The notes beneath the pieces were generated by a model. That model was not told the DNA's origin. It saw only the letters and a program-made list of their open reading frames with translations, and did no database searches. Below are positions 1-6,674 of a DNA stretch of 64,000 nucleotides, piece by piece. Numbering within the stretch: position 1 is the stretch's first letter; each line of letters begins with the position of its first letter. Both the position numbers and the translations under genes were made by a program. Origin of the DNA: Maricaulis salignorans (GTDB lineage: Bacteria > Pseudomonadota > Alphaproteobacteria > Caulobacterales > Maricaulaceae); contig NZ_FNHG01000005.1 of assembly GCF_900103475.1 (NCBI RefSeq), forward strand, positions 62,001-126,000, in the 5' to 3' direction.

Positions 1-1
1 C

Positions 2-259
2 GAACGCGCACCGGCCTGGATGCAACGCTCGCGGCTGGAATGGCTGCACAGGCTGGCCTCCGAGCCTCGCCGCATGTGGCGCCGATATCTGGTCGACGGG
101 CCGAAAGTCTTCCTGCTCTGGCGGCGCTGGCGCAAGGCGCAGCGCGAATTGCTGGCCCTGGAGCGTTCGCTCTCCGACCCGCAAAAACTCCGCGAGCGCG
201 CCCTGCACCAGAGGATTCGCGCCCTGGAAGGCCTGCTGCAGGCGCCGAACGCCGATTAG
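2..259 (+). CDS. WecG/TagA/CpsF-family glycosyltransferase, C-terminal fragment
   Basis: Only the last 85 codons are present; the frame is open from the window edge and stops at TAG 257-259. The visible part begins ERAPAWMQRSRLEWLHRL and continues with EPRRMWRRYLVDGPKVF. This is the typical end of WecG/TagA/CpsF glycosyltransferases, where an Arg-rich amphipathic tail after the LEWLxRL motif contacts the membrane. Family members transfer a sugar (for example N-acetylmannosaminuronate or ManNAc) from a nucleotide donor onto a polyprenyl-linked acceptor at the cytoplasmic face. The Arg/Leu-rich last 45 residues look like an amphipathic helix. The donor sugar cannot be told from this piece. It fits the glycan theme further right but is separated from it by 20 kb of other genes. 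Confidence 0.75.
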   Translation, partial: ERAPAWMQRSRLEWLHRLASEPRRMWRRYLVDGPKVFLLWRRWRKAQRELLALERSLSDPQKLRERALHQRIRALEGLLQAPNAD

Positions 260-309
260 CGCCGCTGGCAGGATTGTCTTCTGTCCGGCATCCGCATAGT
301 TTCCCCCGC

Positions 310-479
310 GTGATGGTTCCCTCACGGGATTAATCGAGAAGCCGGTACGGTGGTAACACCCAGTCCGGCGCTGTACCCGCAGCCGTAGGCGGTGAGCGGC
401 GATGCAAAATGCCACTGGGGTGAAATCCGGGAAGGCGCATCGTTCGTGACGACCCGCAAGCCGGAAGACCTGCCATCAC
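310..479 (+). promoter_or_regulatory. Cobalamin (B12) riboswitch upstream of btuB
   Basis: The stretch carries the conserved order of a cobalamin aptamer: GGTTCCC near 315, GCTGTaCCCGC near 390, the GCCACTG block at about 409-415, GGGAAGGCGCA near 429, and the CCGGAAGACCTGCC box ending at 474. A closing P1 helix can be drawn between 310-316 (gtgatgg) and 473-479 (ccatcac). It sits 120 nt before the btuB start and drives a B12 uptake operon, the classic target. In this family bound adenosylcobalamin lowers expression. I did not find a clean terminator between 480 and 598, so control may be by hiding the ribosome site. Confidence 0.93.
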
Positions 480-598
480 CGTCGTCTGTCCGCTCGTGCG
501 GTGTTACACGAGACTGACGCGGTCTATCCGTTTTCTGACGACTCCTGCCACTCGTGCCGGCGTCGTCACGCGCCGGCTCCAAAGCTTTGGAGACGTGC

Positions 599-2494
599 AT
601 GCCCGTAACTTTCCACTCCCGACTACTCTGTGCCACCGCCTTGCTGGCCGTCCCGGCCACCGCCCTGGCGCAGGAGACCCGTGCGGAGGAGACGATCTAC
701 GTCACCGCCGCGCGCACCCCGCTCGCATCCGAGGATGCGACGGCGAGCATTTCCGTGCTCGATACCACCATGATCGAGGCCCGCAGCGGGGTTTTCATCG
801 CCGATATCCTGCGCGCTATCCCCGGCCTGGCCGTATCGCGTTCCGGTACCGCCGGCGCCCTGACCCAGATCCGCGCCCGCGGATCGGAGGCCAATCATGT
901 TCTGGTCCTGATCGACGGTATCGAGGCGGCGAGCCCGTTCACCGGCGAAGCCGATTTTGCGCACTATGCCTTTGACTACCTGGCCTCGATCGAGGTCGCC
1001 CGCGGTGAGCAATCCGCCCTATGGGGTGCGGACGCGATTGGCGGCGTGATTTCCTTGCGTTCGGCCCTGCCTGAACAGGGGCGCGAAGCCGCGCTGCGGC
1101 TGGAGGCCGGCTCCTTCGGTACGACCCGTCTCAGCGCCCGCCTCGGCAAGGCGCTTGAGCGGGGTTATCTCGCTGCGGGTGTTGGCGTATTCGAGACTGA
1201 CGGCATTGATGTCTCCGGCCTTGGCGGCGAGCGTGATGGCTATTCCAATCGCTCGGCCAATCTCCAGGCCGGGCATGAATTGGGTGATGGTCTCAGGGTC
1301 GAGGCGGCCCTGCGCTGGGTCGGCTATGACACTGCCTCCGATTCCGACACGGATTATGACGGACGCCTCGATAATACCGGTGACAGTCGCCGCGGCGACC
1401 AGGTCCTGGCCCGCGCCGCGCTGTCGCTCGACCATGAGGTGGGCGAGCTTGCCCTGGCACATGAATTCGCGATGCAGTTCACCGATGATGTCTCGCGCAG
1501 TTTCGACGGTGCCAGCCGCACGGCCCTGTCGCAGGGGCAGCGAAGCCAGACACATTACCAGCTGACCGGCCGCTGGTCCGCGGGCGCAATCGAACACCGC
1601 CTGACCGGTCTGGTCGAGTATGAGCAGGACGAAACCAGCAATGATGCCGGTCCCGGCTCGCTCGCCAACCAGCGGCAGAATTTGTCGAGCGCTGCCTTCG
1701 CCTTTGATTACGGGCTGGGCCGAGGGCCGCTCGATTTGACGGCGTCGGCCAGGCATGAAAGCAATCAGCGTTTCGAGGATGCGCTGACCTGGCGCGCCGG
1801 TCTGGCCTGGTCGTTTGACAGCCTTGACGGTCGCCTGCGGCTGAGTGGCGGCGAGGGCGTCAAGAATCCGGGCGTTTTTGAATTGTTTGGCTATTTCCCG
1901 GCCTATTTCATTGGCAATCCGGACTTGAAGCCGGAGCGTTCGCGCGGTTGGGAGCTGGGCTGGGAGCAGGTATTTGCCGGCGGGCGCGGTCATGCCTCGG
2001 CGGTCTGGTTCCGGTCCGAGCTGACCGATGAAATCTATACGGATTTCGGGGTCTTCCCGGCCACGGCGAGGAATGCCTCCAGCCAGTCCGACCGATCCGG
2101 TCTGGAGTTTGAGGCGGGTTGGGACGTGACCGACAGGTTCGCGGTGTTCGGCTCGGCGACCTTGATGGACAGCGAGCAGGACGGAGCGGCCGAGATCCGA
2201 CGCCCCGAACGCCTCGCTTCACTGACGCTCGACTGGCACCCGGACGCCAGCTGGTCGGCTTCGATGACGTTCGACCACACGGGTGAACAGCTCGATACCG
2301 ATTTCGGCACATTCCAGGATGTGACGCTGGACGCCTATACGCTGGTCGGCGGCCAGTTGCGCTGGCAGGCCCGTGAGGGTGTCGAACTCTATCTGCGCGG
2401 GCAAAACCTGCTTGATGAGGACTATCAGGATGTCTTTGGCTATCACACGCCCGGCCGTGCTTTGTATCTCGGCCTGCGTCTTCGCCATGGCTAG
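599..2494 (+). CDS. btuB: TonB-dependent vitamin B12 receptor BtuB
   Basis: A 631-aa outer-membrane receptor. I start at ATG 599, not the in-frame GTG 554, because 599 begins directly with a signal peptide (basic start, LLCATALLAVPATALA, cleavage near residue 25). A TonB box (EETIYVTAARTPL) follows, then a plug domain with VLVLIDGIEA at about residues 100-110, and a beta barrel of alternating hydrophobic strands to the C-terminus. Length and plug fit BtuB (about 610 aa). The upstream cobalamin riboswitch and the downstream btuFCD genes make corrinoid the likely ligand. The last 65 bases overlap the btuF coding region in another frame. Confidence 0.9.
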   Translation: MPVTFHSRLLCATALLAVPATALAQETRAEETIYVTAARTPLASEDATASISVLDTTMIEARSGVFIADILRAIPGLAVSRSGTAGALTQIRARGSEANHVLVLIDGIEAASPFTGEADFAHYAFDYLASIEVARGEQSALWGADAIGGVISLRSALPEQGREAALRLEAGSFGTTRLSARLGKALERGYLAAGVGVFETDGIDVSGLGGERDGYSNRSANLQAGHELGDGLRVEAALRWVGYDTASDSDTDYDGRLDNTGDSRRGDQVLARAALSLDHEVGELALAHEFAMQFTDDVSRSFDGASRTALSQGQRSQTHYQLTGRWSAGAIEHRLTGLVEYEQDETSNDAGPGSLANQRQNLSSAAFAFDYGLGRGPLDLTASARHESNQRFEDALTWRAGLAWSFDSLDGRLRLSGGEGVKNPGVFELFGYFPAYFIGNPDLKPERSRGWELGWEQVFAGGRGHASAVWFRSELTDEIYTDFGVFPATARNASSQSDRSGLEFEAGWDVTDRFAVFGSATLMDSEQDGAAEIRRPERLASLTLDWHPDASWSASMTFDHTGEQLDTDFGTFQDVTLDAYTLVGGQLRWQAREGVELYLRGQNLLDEDYQDVFGYHTPGRALYLGLRLRHG

Positions 2495-3305
2495 TGCCTC
2501 ATGGGCACCGGCGCAGGAAATGACCCCGCCGCAAGGCGGGGTCGTGTCCGCTTCCTTGTGTGCTGACGCCTATGTGCTGGCGCTTGAGCCGGTCGCGGGG
2601 ATCCAGGCCCTGTCCTGGCAGGTCGATCAGCCGATTTCGGCGGCGCCGGAATGGGCGCGGCAACTGCCCCGCGCCTGGCCGGACGCCGAGCGGCTGTTCG
2701 CCCTCGATCCGGCCCTTGTCGTTTTTGGGGCAGGTGAGGGCGGGCGTGCGAGCGCCATGCTGGAGCGCAGCGGCTATCAAGGCTTCGAGCTGGAATGGGC
2801 CGAGGATTTCGATGGCGTCCGCGTCAATCTTCTGGCTTTGGGGGCGGCGCTGGGCCGTGAGCTTGAGGCGGCCGCCGCCGTCGAGGCGCTCGATGAGCGC
2901 CTGGCGGAGTTGCGGCAACGCAGCGCCCGGCGCGGTGCAGTGCCCGGCGTGGCCTATCTCAGCGCTTCGGGGGGATCGGCCGGTGCAGGTACCTATGTCG
3001 ATGCCGCCATCACAGCGGCCGGCGGCCGCAATACTGTGGCTGAGAGCGGAGTTGCCGGCTGGGGGCGTTCCGATCCGGAGCTGGCGTTGACACTGGAGGC
3101 AGATATCATCCTGACCAGTTATTTCACCGACGGTTTCGCCGGTACGCTGAGCCGGGCGACACGCCACGCCGCCTATCGCCGCCTGCTCGGCAGTGCCGGG
3201 CGCGTTGATATTGCCAGCGCCGACTGGCCCTGCGCCGGTCCGCGCCTGATCGACGCCGCCGAGGCGATTGCCGATGCGCTGGACGAATGGGCGCAGCGCT
3301 CATGA
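2430..3305 (+). CDS. btuF: Periplasmic cobalamin-binding protein BtuF-like
   Basis: About 291 aa. It starts at ATG 2430 with GAGG 9 nt upstream; earlier in-frame starts would only lengthen the sequence before the signal peptide (ITRPAVLCISACVFAMASASWAPAQ). The mature part resembles cluster A-II (BtuF/FepB-like) binding proteins: an N-terminal lobe with VVSASLCADAYVLALEP and ALDPALVVF, a long linking helix at about residues 125-170, and a C-terminal lobe with GGRNTVAE. It would capture corrinoid in the periplasm and hand it to BtuC. Its start lies inside btuB and its stop overlaps the btuC start (ATGA), so the genes are translationally coupled. A siderophore role is possible for the family, but the riboswitch argues for B12. 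Confidence 0.85.
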   Translation: MSLAITRPAVLCISACVFAMASASWAPAQEMTPPQGGVVSASLCADAYVLALEPVAGIQALSWQVDQPISAAPEWARQLPRAWPDAERLFALDPALVVFGAGEGGRASAMLERSGYQGFELEWAEDFDGVRVNLLALGAALGRELEAAAAVEALDERLAELRQRSARRGAVPGVAYLSASGGSAGAGTYVDAAITAAGGRNTVAESGVAGWGRSDPELALTLEADIILTSYFTDGFAGTLSRATRHAAYRRLLGSAGRVDIASADWPCAGPRLIDAAEAIADALDEWAQRS

Positions 3306-4291
3306 AGACCCTGTCCCTCAACCTGTTGCTCGCCGCAGGCCTTCTCGCCAGCCTTGCCGCGTCGCTGTTTCTCGGCGATGCGCGCCTGAGCCTGGCCAGT
3401 CTGGGCGATGCGCTGGCCGGAGGCGAAGATTTGCCGGCCCTGCTGATGCGTGAATTGCGTCTGCCACGCGCCTTGTTGGGCCTCGTCGTTGGCGCCGGGC
3501 TGGGCGGTGCCGGTGCCGTCTTGCAGGGGTTTTTCCGAAATCCGCTCGCCGATCCCGGTGTGATCGGGGTCTCGGCCAGTGCCGGGCTGGGTGCGGTGGC
3601 GGCGATGTATTTTGGCGTAACGGCGCTGGGCGTGCTGATCCTGCCCCTGGCGGCAGTTGCCGCAGCCGGGCTTGGCGTGTCGCTCCTTCTCTTCTTGGCA
3701 GGGCCGCGCGCGAGTGCGACCACACTCATCCTCGCCGGTGTCGCGACCGGTTCCATTGCCACCGCGCTGACGGCTCTATTGATGAATCTCGCGCCCAACC
3801 CCTGGGCCCTCGCCGAGATCGCCTATTGGCTGATGGGGTCACTTCAGGATGCCAGCTGGACCGAACTGCGCTTCGCCACGCCGATCGTGCTGGCGGGTCT
3901 GGGCCTGCTGGCGCTGACGCCGCGGGCGCTGGATGCGTTGAGCCTGGGTGAGGAAAGCGCACGCAGCCTCGGCGTGGATCTGCGGCGTCTGCGCCTGATC
4001 GTGGTCGGCGGTACCGCCCTCGCAGTGGGCGGCGGCGTGGCCGTGGCCGGCGCGATCGGCTTTGTCGGGCTGGTGGTGCCACATTTACTGCGGCCGCTGG
4101 TCGGACATCGTCCGGGCGCTTTGATCCTGCCTTCCATGCTGGGCGGTGCGATATTGATCGAGCTCGCGGATCTGGCGACGCGATTGGTTTCCGGGCCGGG
4201 CATGCCGCTCTATCTCGGTGTTCTGACGGCCCTCATCGGCGCACCCTTCTTCCTGTGGCTGGTGCGGTCCTTGCCGGGGAGGGCGGTCTGA
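3302..4291 (+). CDS. btuC: FecCD-family ABC permease BtuC
   Basis: A 329-aa polytopic inner-membrane protein of the FecCD/BtuC family (usual length 320-350). It starts at ATG 3302 in the ATGA overlap with btuF. Signature segments include GAGLGGAGAVLQGFFRNPLA at about residues 65-85 (the family's conserved NPLA.P motif, ending ADPG) and GFVGLVVPHLLRP near 255-267, the loop that contacts the ATPase. About ten hydrophobic segments are visible. It forms the homodimeric channel for B12 together with BtuD and BtuF. The stop overlaps the start of the ATPase gene (TGATG). Confidence 0.9.
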   Translation: MKTLSLNLLLAAGLLASLAASLFLGDARLSLASLGDALAGGEDLPALLMRELRLPRALLGLVVGAGLGGAGAVLQGFFRNPLADPGVIGVSASAGLGAVAAMYFGVTALGVLILPLAAVAAAGLGVSLLLFLAGPRASATTLILAGVATGSIATALTALLMNLAPNPWALAEIAYWLMGSLQDASWTELRFATPIVLAGLGLLALTPRALDALSLGEESARSLGVDLRRLRLIVVGGTALAVGGGVAVAGAIGFVGLVVPHLLRPLVGHRPGALILPSMLGGAILIELADLATRLVSGPGMPLYLGVLTALIGAPFFLWLVRSLPGRAV

Positions 4292-5049
4292 TGCGTCTGC
4301 AATTGTCTTCCGTCGGATTTGGCTATCGCGGCCGGACAGCTGTCCGGGCGGTTGGATTTAAAGCCTCAGGTGGTGAGATCATCGCGCTGGTGGGGCCGAA
4401 CGGCGCCGGCAAGTCGAGCCTGCTCAGGCTGTGCGCCGGGCTGCTTGATCCGGCCCGGGGCCAGATCGTGCTCGACGGTTTCGACTTGCGGGAGCTGGCA
4501 CCCGGTCAGCGGGCCCGGCGGATTGCCTATATGCCGCCGGACGGATCCTCGGCCTGGCCAATGCCGGTGCGCCGGATTGTGGCGCTGGGGCGGGTACCCC
4601 ATCTCAAACCTTTGCGGCGTCTGACCGCCGAGGATGAGGCGGCGATTGATACGGCGCTGGACAGGGCCGGGATCGCCGGTCTCGCCGAACGGCCCTTCGA
4701 CCAGCTCTCTTCGGGCGAGCGTGCCCGGGTGCTGCTGGCCCGGGCCCTCGCAACCCAGGCCGATCTCATCCTGCTGGACGAGCCGACTGCGGCGCTCGAT
4801 CCGCGCCATCAGCTCGCAGTGATGGATATCCTGCGCGCCGAGGCGAATCGCGGCGCCCTGGTGATTGTCGCGGCGCATGCGCTCGACCTCGTCGCGCGCT
4901 ATGCCGACCGCGCCCTGCTGATGCAGGAGGGGCGCATCATGGCTGATGCGCCGCCGGCCCAGAGCCTGTCCGAGGCGCACATCGCCGAAGTGTTCGGCGT
5001 CGTCGCGCCGGGCGGGATCACGCCGACTCCGCTACGCCTGACGGACTAG
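4291..5049 (+). CDS. btuD: ABC transporter ATP-binding protein BtuD
   Basis: A 252-aa ATPase. Walker A is GPNGAGKSS (about residues 34-42), the signature is LSSGERARVLLARA (about 135-148), Walker B is LILLDEPTAAL (about 156-166), and the H-loop is AAHALD. It starts at ATG 4291, overlapping the btuC stop. It energises corrinoid import through BtuC. It is the last gene of the riboswitch-controlled operon; its stop overlaps tail-to-tail with the mrp stop on the other strand by 4 bases, so no room remains for a separate terminator between them. Confidence 0.9.
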   Translation: MRLQLSSVGFGYRGRTAVRAVGFKASGGEIIALVGPNGAGKSSLLRLCAGLLDPARGQIVLDGFDLRELAPGQRARRIAYMPPDGSSAWPMPVRRIVALGRVPHLKPLRRLTAEDEAAIDTALDRAGIAGLAERPFDQLSSGERARVLLARALATQADLILLDEPTAALDPRHQLAVMDILRAEANRGALVIVAAHALDLVARYADRALLMQEGRIMADAPPAQSLSEAHIAEVFGVVAPGGITPTPLRLTD

Positions 5050-6128
5050 CCGAAAATAATTTCCGGCGCCGGCTTGGAGGCCAGTTCGGCTGCTTCCAGC
5101 GCCGCCTTTGCGGCCTTCAGGAAGGCGCGGGCGACCGGGCTGTCGCCGAGCGCCGCCGGGGTGCCTTCATCGGATGAGGTGCGCAATTGCGGGTGAAGCG
5201 GGATCTCGCCGAGGAAGGCGACGCCGAGCCGTTCGGCCTCATCCTTCGCGCCGCCATGGCCGAAAATATCGCTATTCCCGCCGCAATGCGGGCAGATGAA
5301 GCTGCTCATATTCTCGACAATGCCGAGAATGGGGATGTGGGTCTGTTCGAACATGCCGATCGCCTTGCGGGCATCGTCGAGCGCGAGGTCCTGCGGTGTC
5401 GAGACGATGACGGCGCCATCGACCGGCAAATCCTGGGCGATCGCCAATTGCGCGTCGCCCGTGCCCGGCGGCATGTCGAGGATCAGGACGTCGAGATCGC
5501 CCCAATCGGTATCGGTCATGAATTGACGGATTGCGCCCTGCACCATCGGGCCGCGCCAGACGACGGGTGCGCCCGGTTTGATGACAAAGCCGATCGAGAC
5601 CAGTTTGACGCCATGGGCGGTGATGGGTTGTACGCCCGCATCGGTCTTGCGCAGGCCGGGCGCATCGGTGATGCCGAACAGACGCGGTGCGGAAGGCCCG
5701 TAAATATCGGCATCGAGCAGGCCGACCTTCATGCCGTCGCGCGCCAGGGCGACTGCAAGATTGGCGGCGACCGTCGATTTGCCGACTCCGCCCTTGCCGG
5801 AGGCGACGGCGATAATGCGCCGGGCCGGCTTATGCACCGCCTTGGCGGCGGGCCTGGGCGGCTGGGCATGGGCCTGCTTTTGGGGTTGTTCGCGGTGGGC
5901 CGTCATGATGACACGGGCGCGGTTGATGCCCTTGATCGCCGTGACCGCGGTTTCAATCAGCGGGCGCAGGGTTTCGAAATCGGCATTGCCGGCCACGGGC
6001 GGTGTCAGGACGATGGTCGCTGTGTCGCCGGCGACGCTGGCGGAATCAACCCGGTGGGCATCGACAATATTGCGTCCGGACTGGCGTTCGGTGACGTTGG
6101 TCAGGGCTTTGCGCAGGCGTTCGTCCAT
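5046..6128 (-). CDS. Mrp/ApbC-family iron-sulfur cluster carrier ATPase
   Basis: About 360 aa. I start at ATG 6128 because GGAGG lies 7 nt upstream. A longer reading frame runs back into the neighbouring tRNA and is not credible. An N-terminal DUF59/MIP18-like domain (about residues 1-80) is followed by a Pro/Ala/Lys-rich linker. The ParA/MinD-like ATPase domain has the deviant Walker A GKGGVGKST, DADIYGPS and DMPPGTGD. A CPHCGG motif near residue 285 is the CxxC pair that binds a bridging 4Fe-4S cluster in the dimer. Family role: scaffold or carrier that delivers Fe-S clusters to cytosolic apoproteins. Names used are mrp, apbC and NUBPL-like. Confidence 0.92.
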   Translation of the reverse strand: MDERLRKALTNVTERQSGRNIVDAHRVDSASVAGDTATIVLTPPVAGNADFETLRPLIETAVTAIKGINRARVIMTAHREQPQKQAHAQPPRPAAKAVHKPARRIIAVASGKGGVGKSTVAANLAVALARDGMKVGLLDADIYGPSAPRLFGITDAPGLRKTDAGVQPITAHGVKLVSIGFVIKPGAPVVWRGPMVQGAIRQFMTDTDWGDLDVLILDMPPGTGDAQLAIAQDLPVDGAVIVSTPQDLALDDARKAIGMFEQTHIPILGIVENMSSFICPHCGGNSDIFGHGGAKDEAERLGVAFLGEIPLHPQLRTSSDEGTPAALGDSPVARAFLKAAKAALEAAELASKPAPEIIFG

Positions 6129-6271
6129 CAGGTCCTCCACGATTTGACGCAGAGATAGGCCTTTGTTGTCCGGGCCGAAAGCCTGATCGCTGATGTTGGT
6201 CTGATTGCGGGGACGTGTATGCCGCACTTCCCGCTTTGCCTGGGCCCGGGGCCGCGCTGGCGGGAAGTGGA

Positions 6272-6346
6272 TGGTGGGCGATACTGGGATTGAACCAGTG
6301 ACCCCTTCGATGTCAACGAAGTGCTCTCCCGCTGAGCTAATCGCCC
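6272..6346 (-). tRNA. tRNA-Val (anticodon GAC)
   Basis: Read on the minus strand, the 75-nt gene begins GGGCGATTAGCTCAGCGGGA and ends in ATCGCCCACCA. The 7-bp acceptor stem (GGGCGAT/ATCGCCC) is perfect, the D-arm has AGCTCAGCGGGAGAGC, the anticodon arm is CTTCG-TTGACAT-CGAAG with anticodon GAC, and the T-arm is CACTG-GTTCAATC-CCAGT. The 3' CCA is encoded. It lies about 140 nt upstream of mrp and on the same strand. Confidence 0.95.
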
Positions 6347-6544
6347 ATCCGTGCAAGGAGCCGAGTGTCTAGCGTTCGAAGACTGGCGAGGCAAGACGGA
6401 AATGTCGGTCTATTTCAGCTGCTCCGCAGTTGGTCGCGTCAGGAGGGCGTCTTGCAGGCCTCAAGGCCATATGTCGCAACGGATTGCAGGTTTGACGCGC
6501 GCGCTGAGAATATGGCTTTTTTACAACAAGCGGCGACGAAAGCC

Positions 6545-6584
6545 GTTGTTGCCGCAACAACCGCTTGTCGATGATGTCATCATC
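6545..6584. promoter_or_regulatory. Two operator-like palindromes upstream of the TonB receptor
   Basis: Positions 6545-6561 read as a 7-3-7 inverted repeat (gttgttg-ccg-caacaac). Positions 6570-6584 read as a perfect 7-1-7 inverted repeat (gatgatg-t-catcatc). They lie 90-130 bases before the ATG of the receptor, in the only regulatory space between tRNA-Val and that gene. An outer pair (acaagcgg near 6524, ccgcttgt near 6561-6568) also matches. Such symmetric sites suit a dimeric repressor or activator, or an RNA hairpin. No regulator gene is adjacent. The rest of 6347-6674 shows no gene. Confidence 0.4.
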
Positions 6585-6674
6585 TCCTCATATGCGACGA
6601 TCGGTTAGGGTAGCCTGGCCAGGCGCGAAAGCTGAAAATGGCTCGTGCCAAGCACCACGAAGACACAAAGGGGT

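Noticed and set aside
5046-6356. Longer Mrp protein starting at 6356
   Set aside because: The extra residues are translated tRNA-Val and leader; ATG 6128 has a GGAGG ribosome site.
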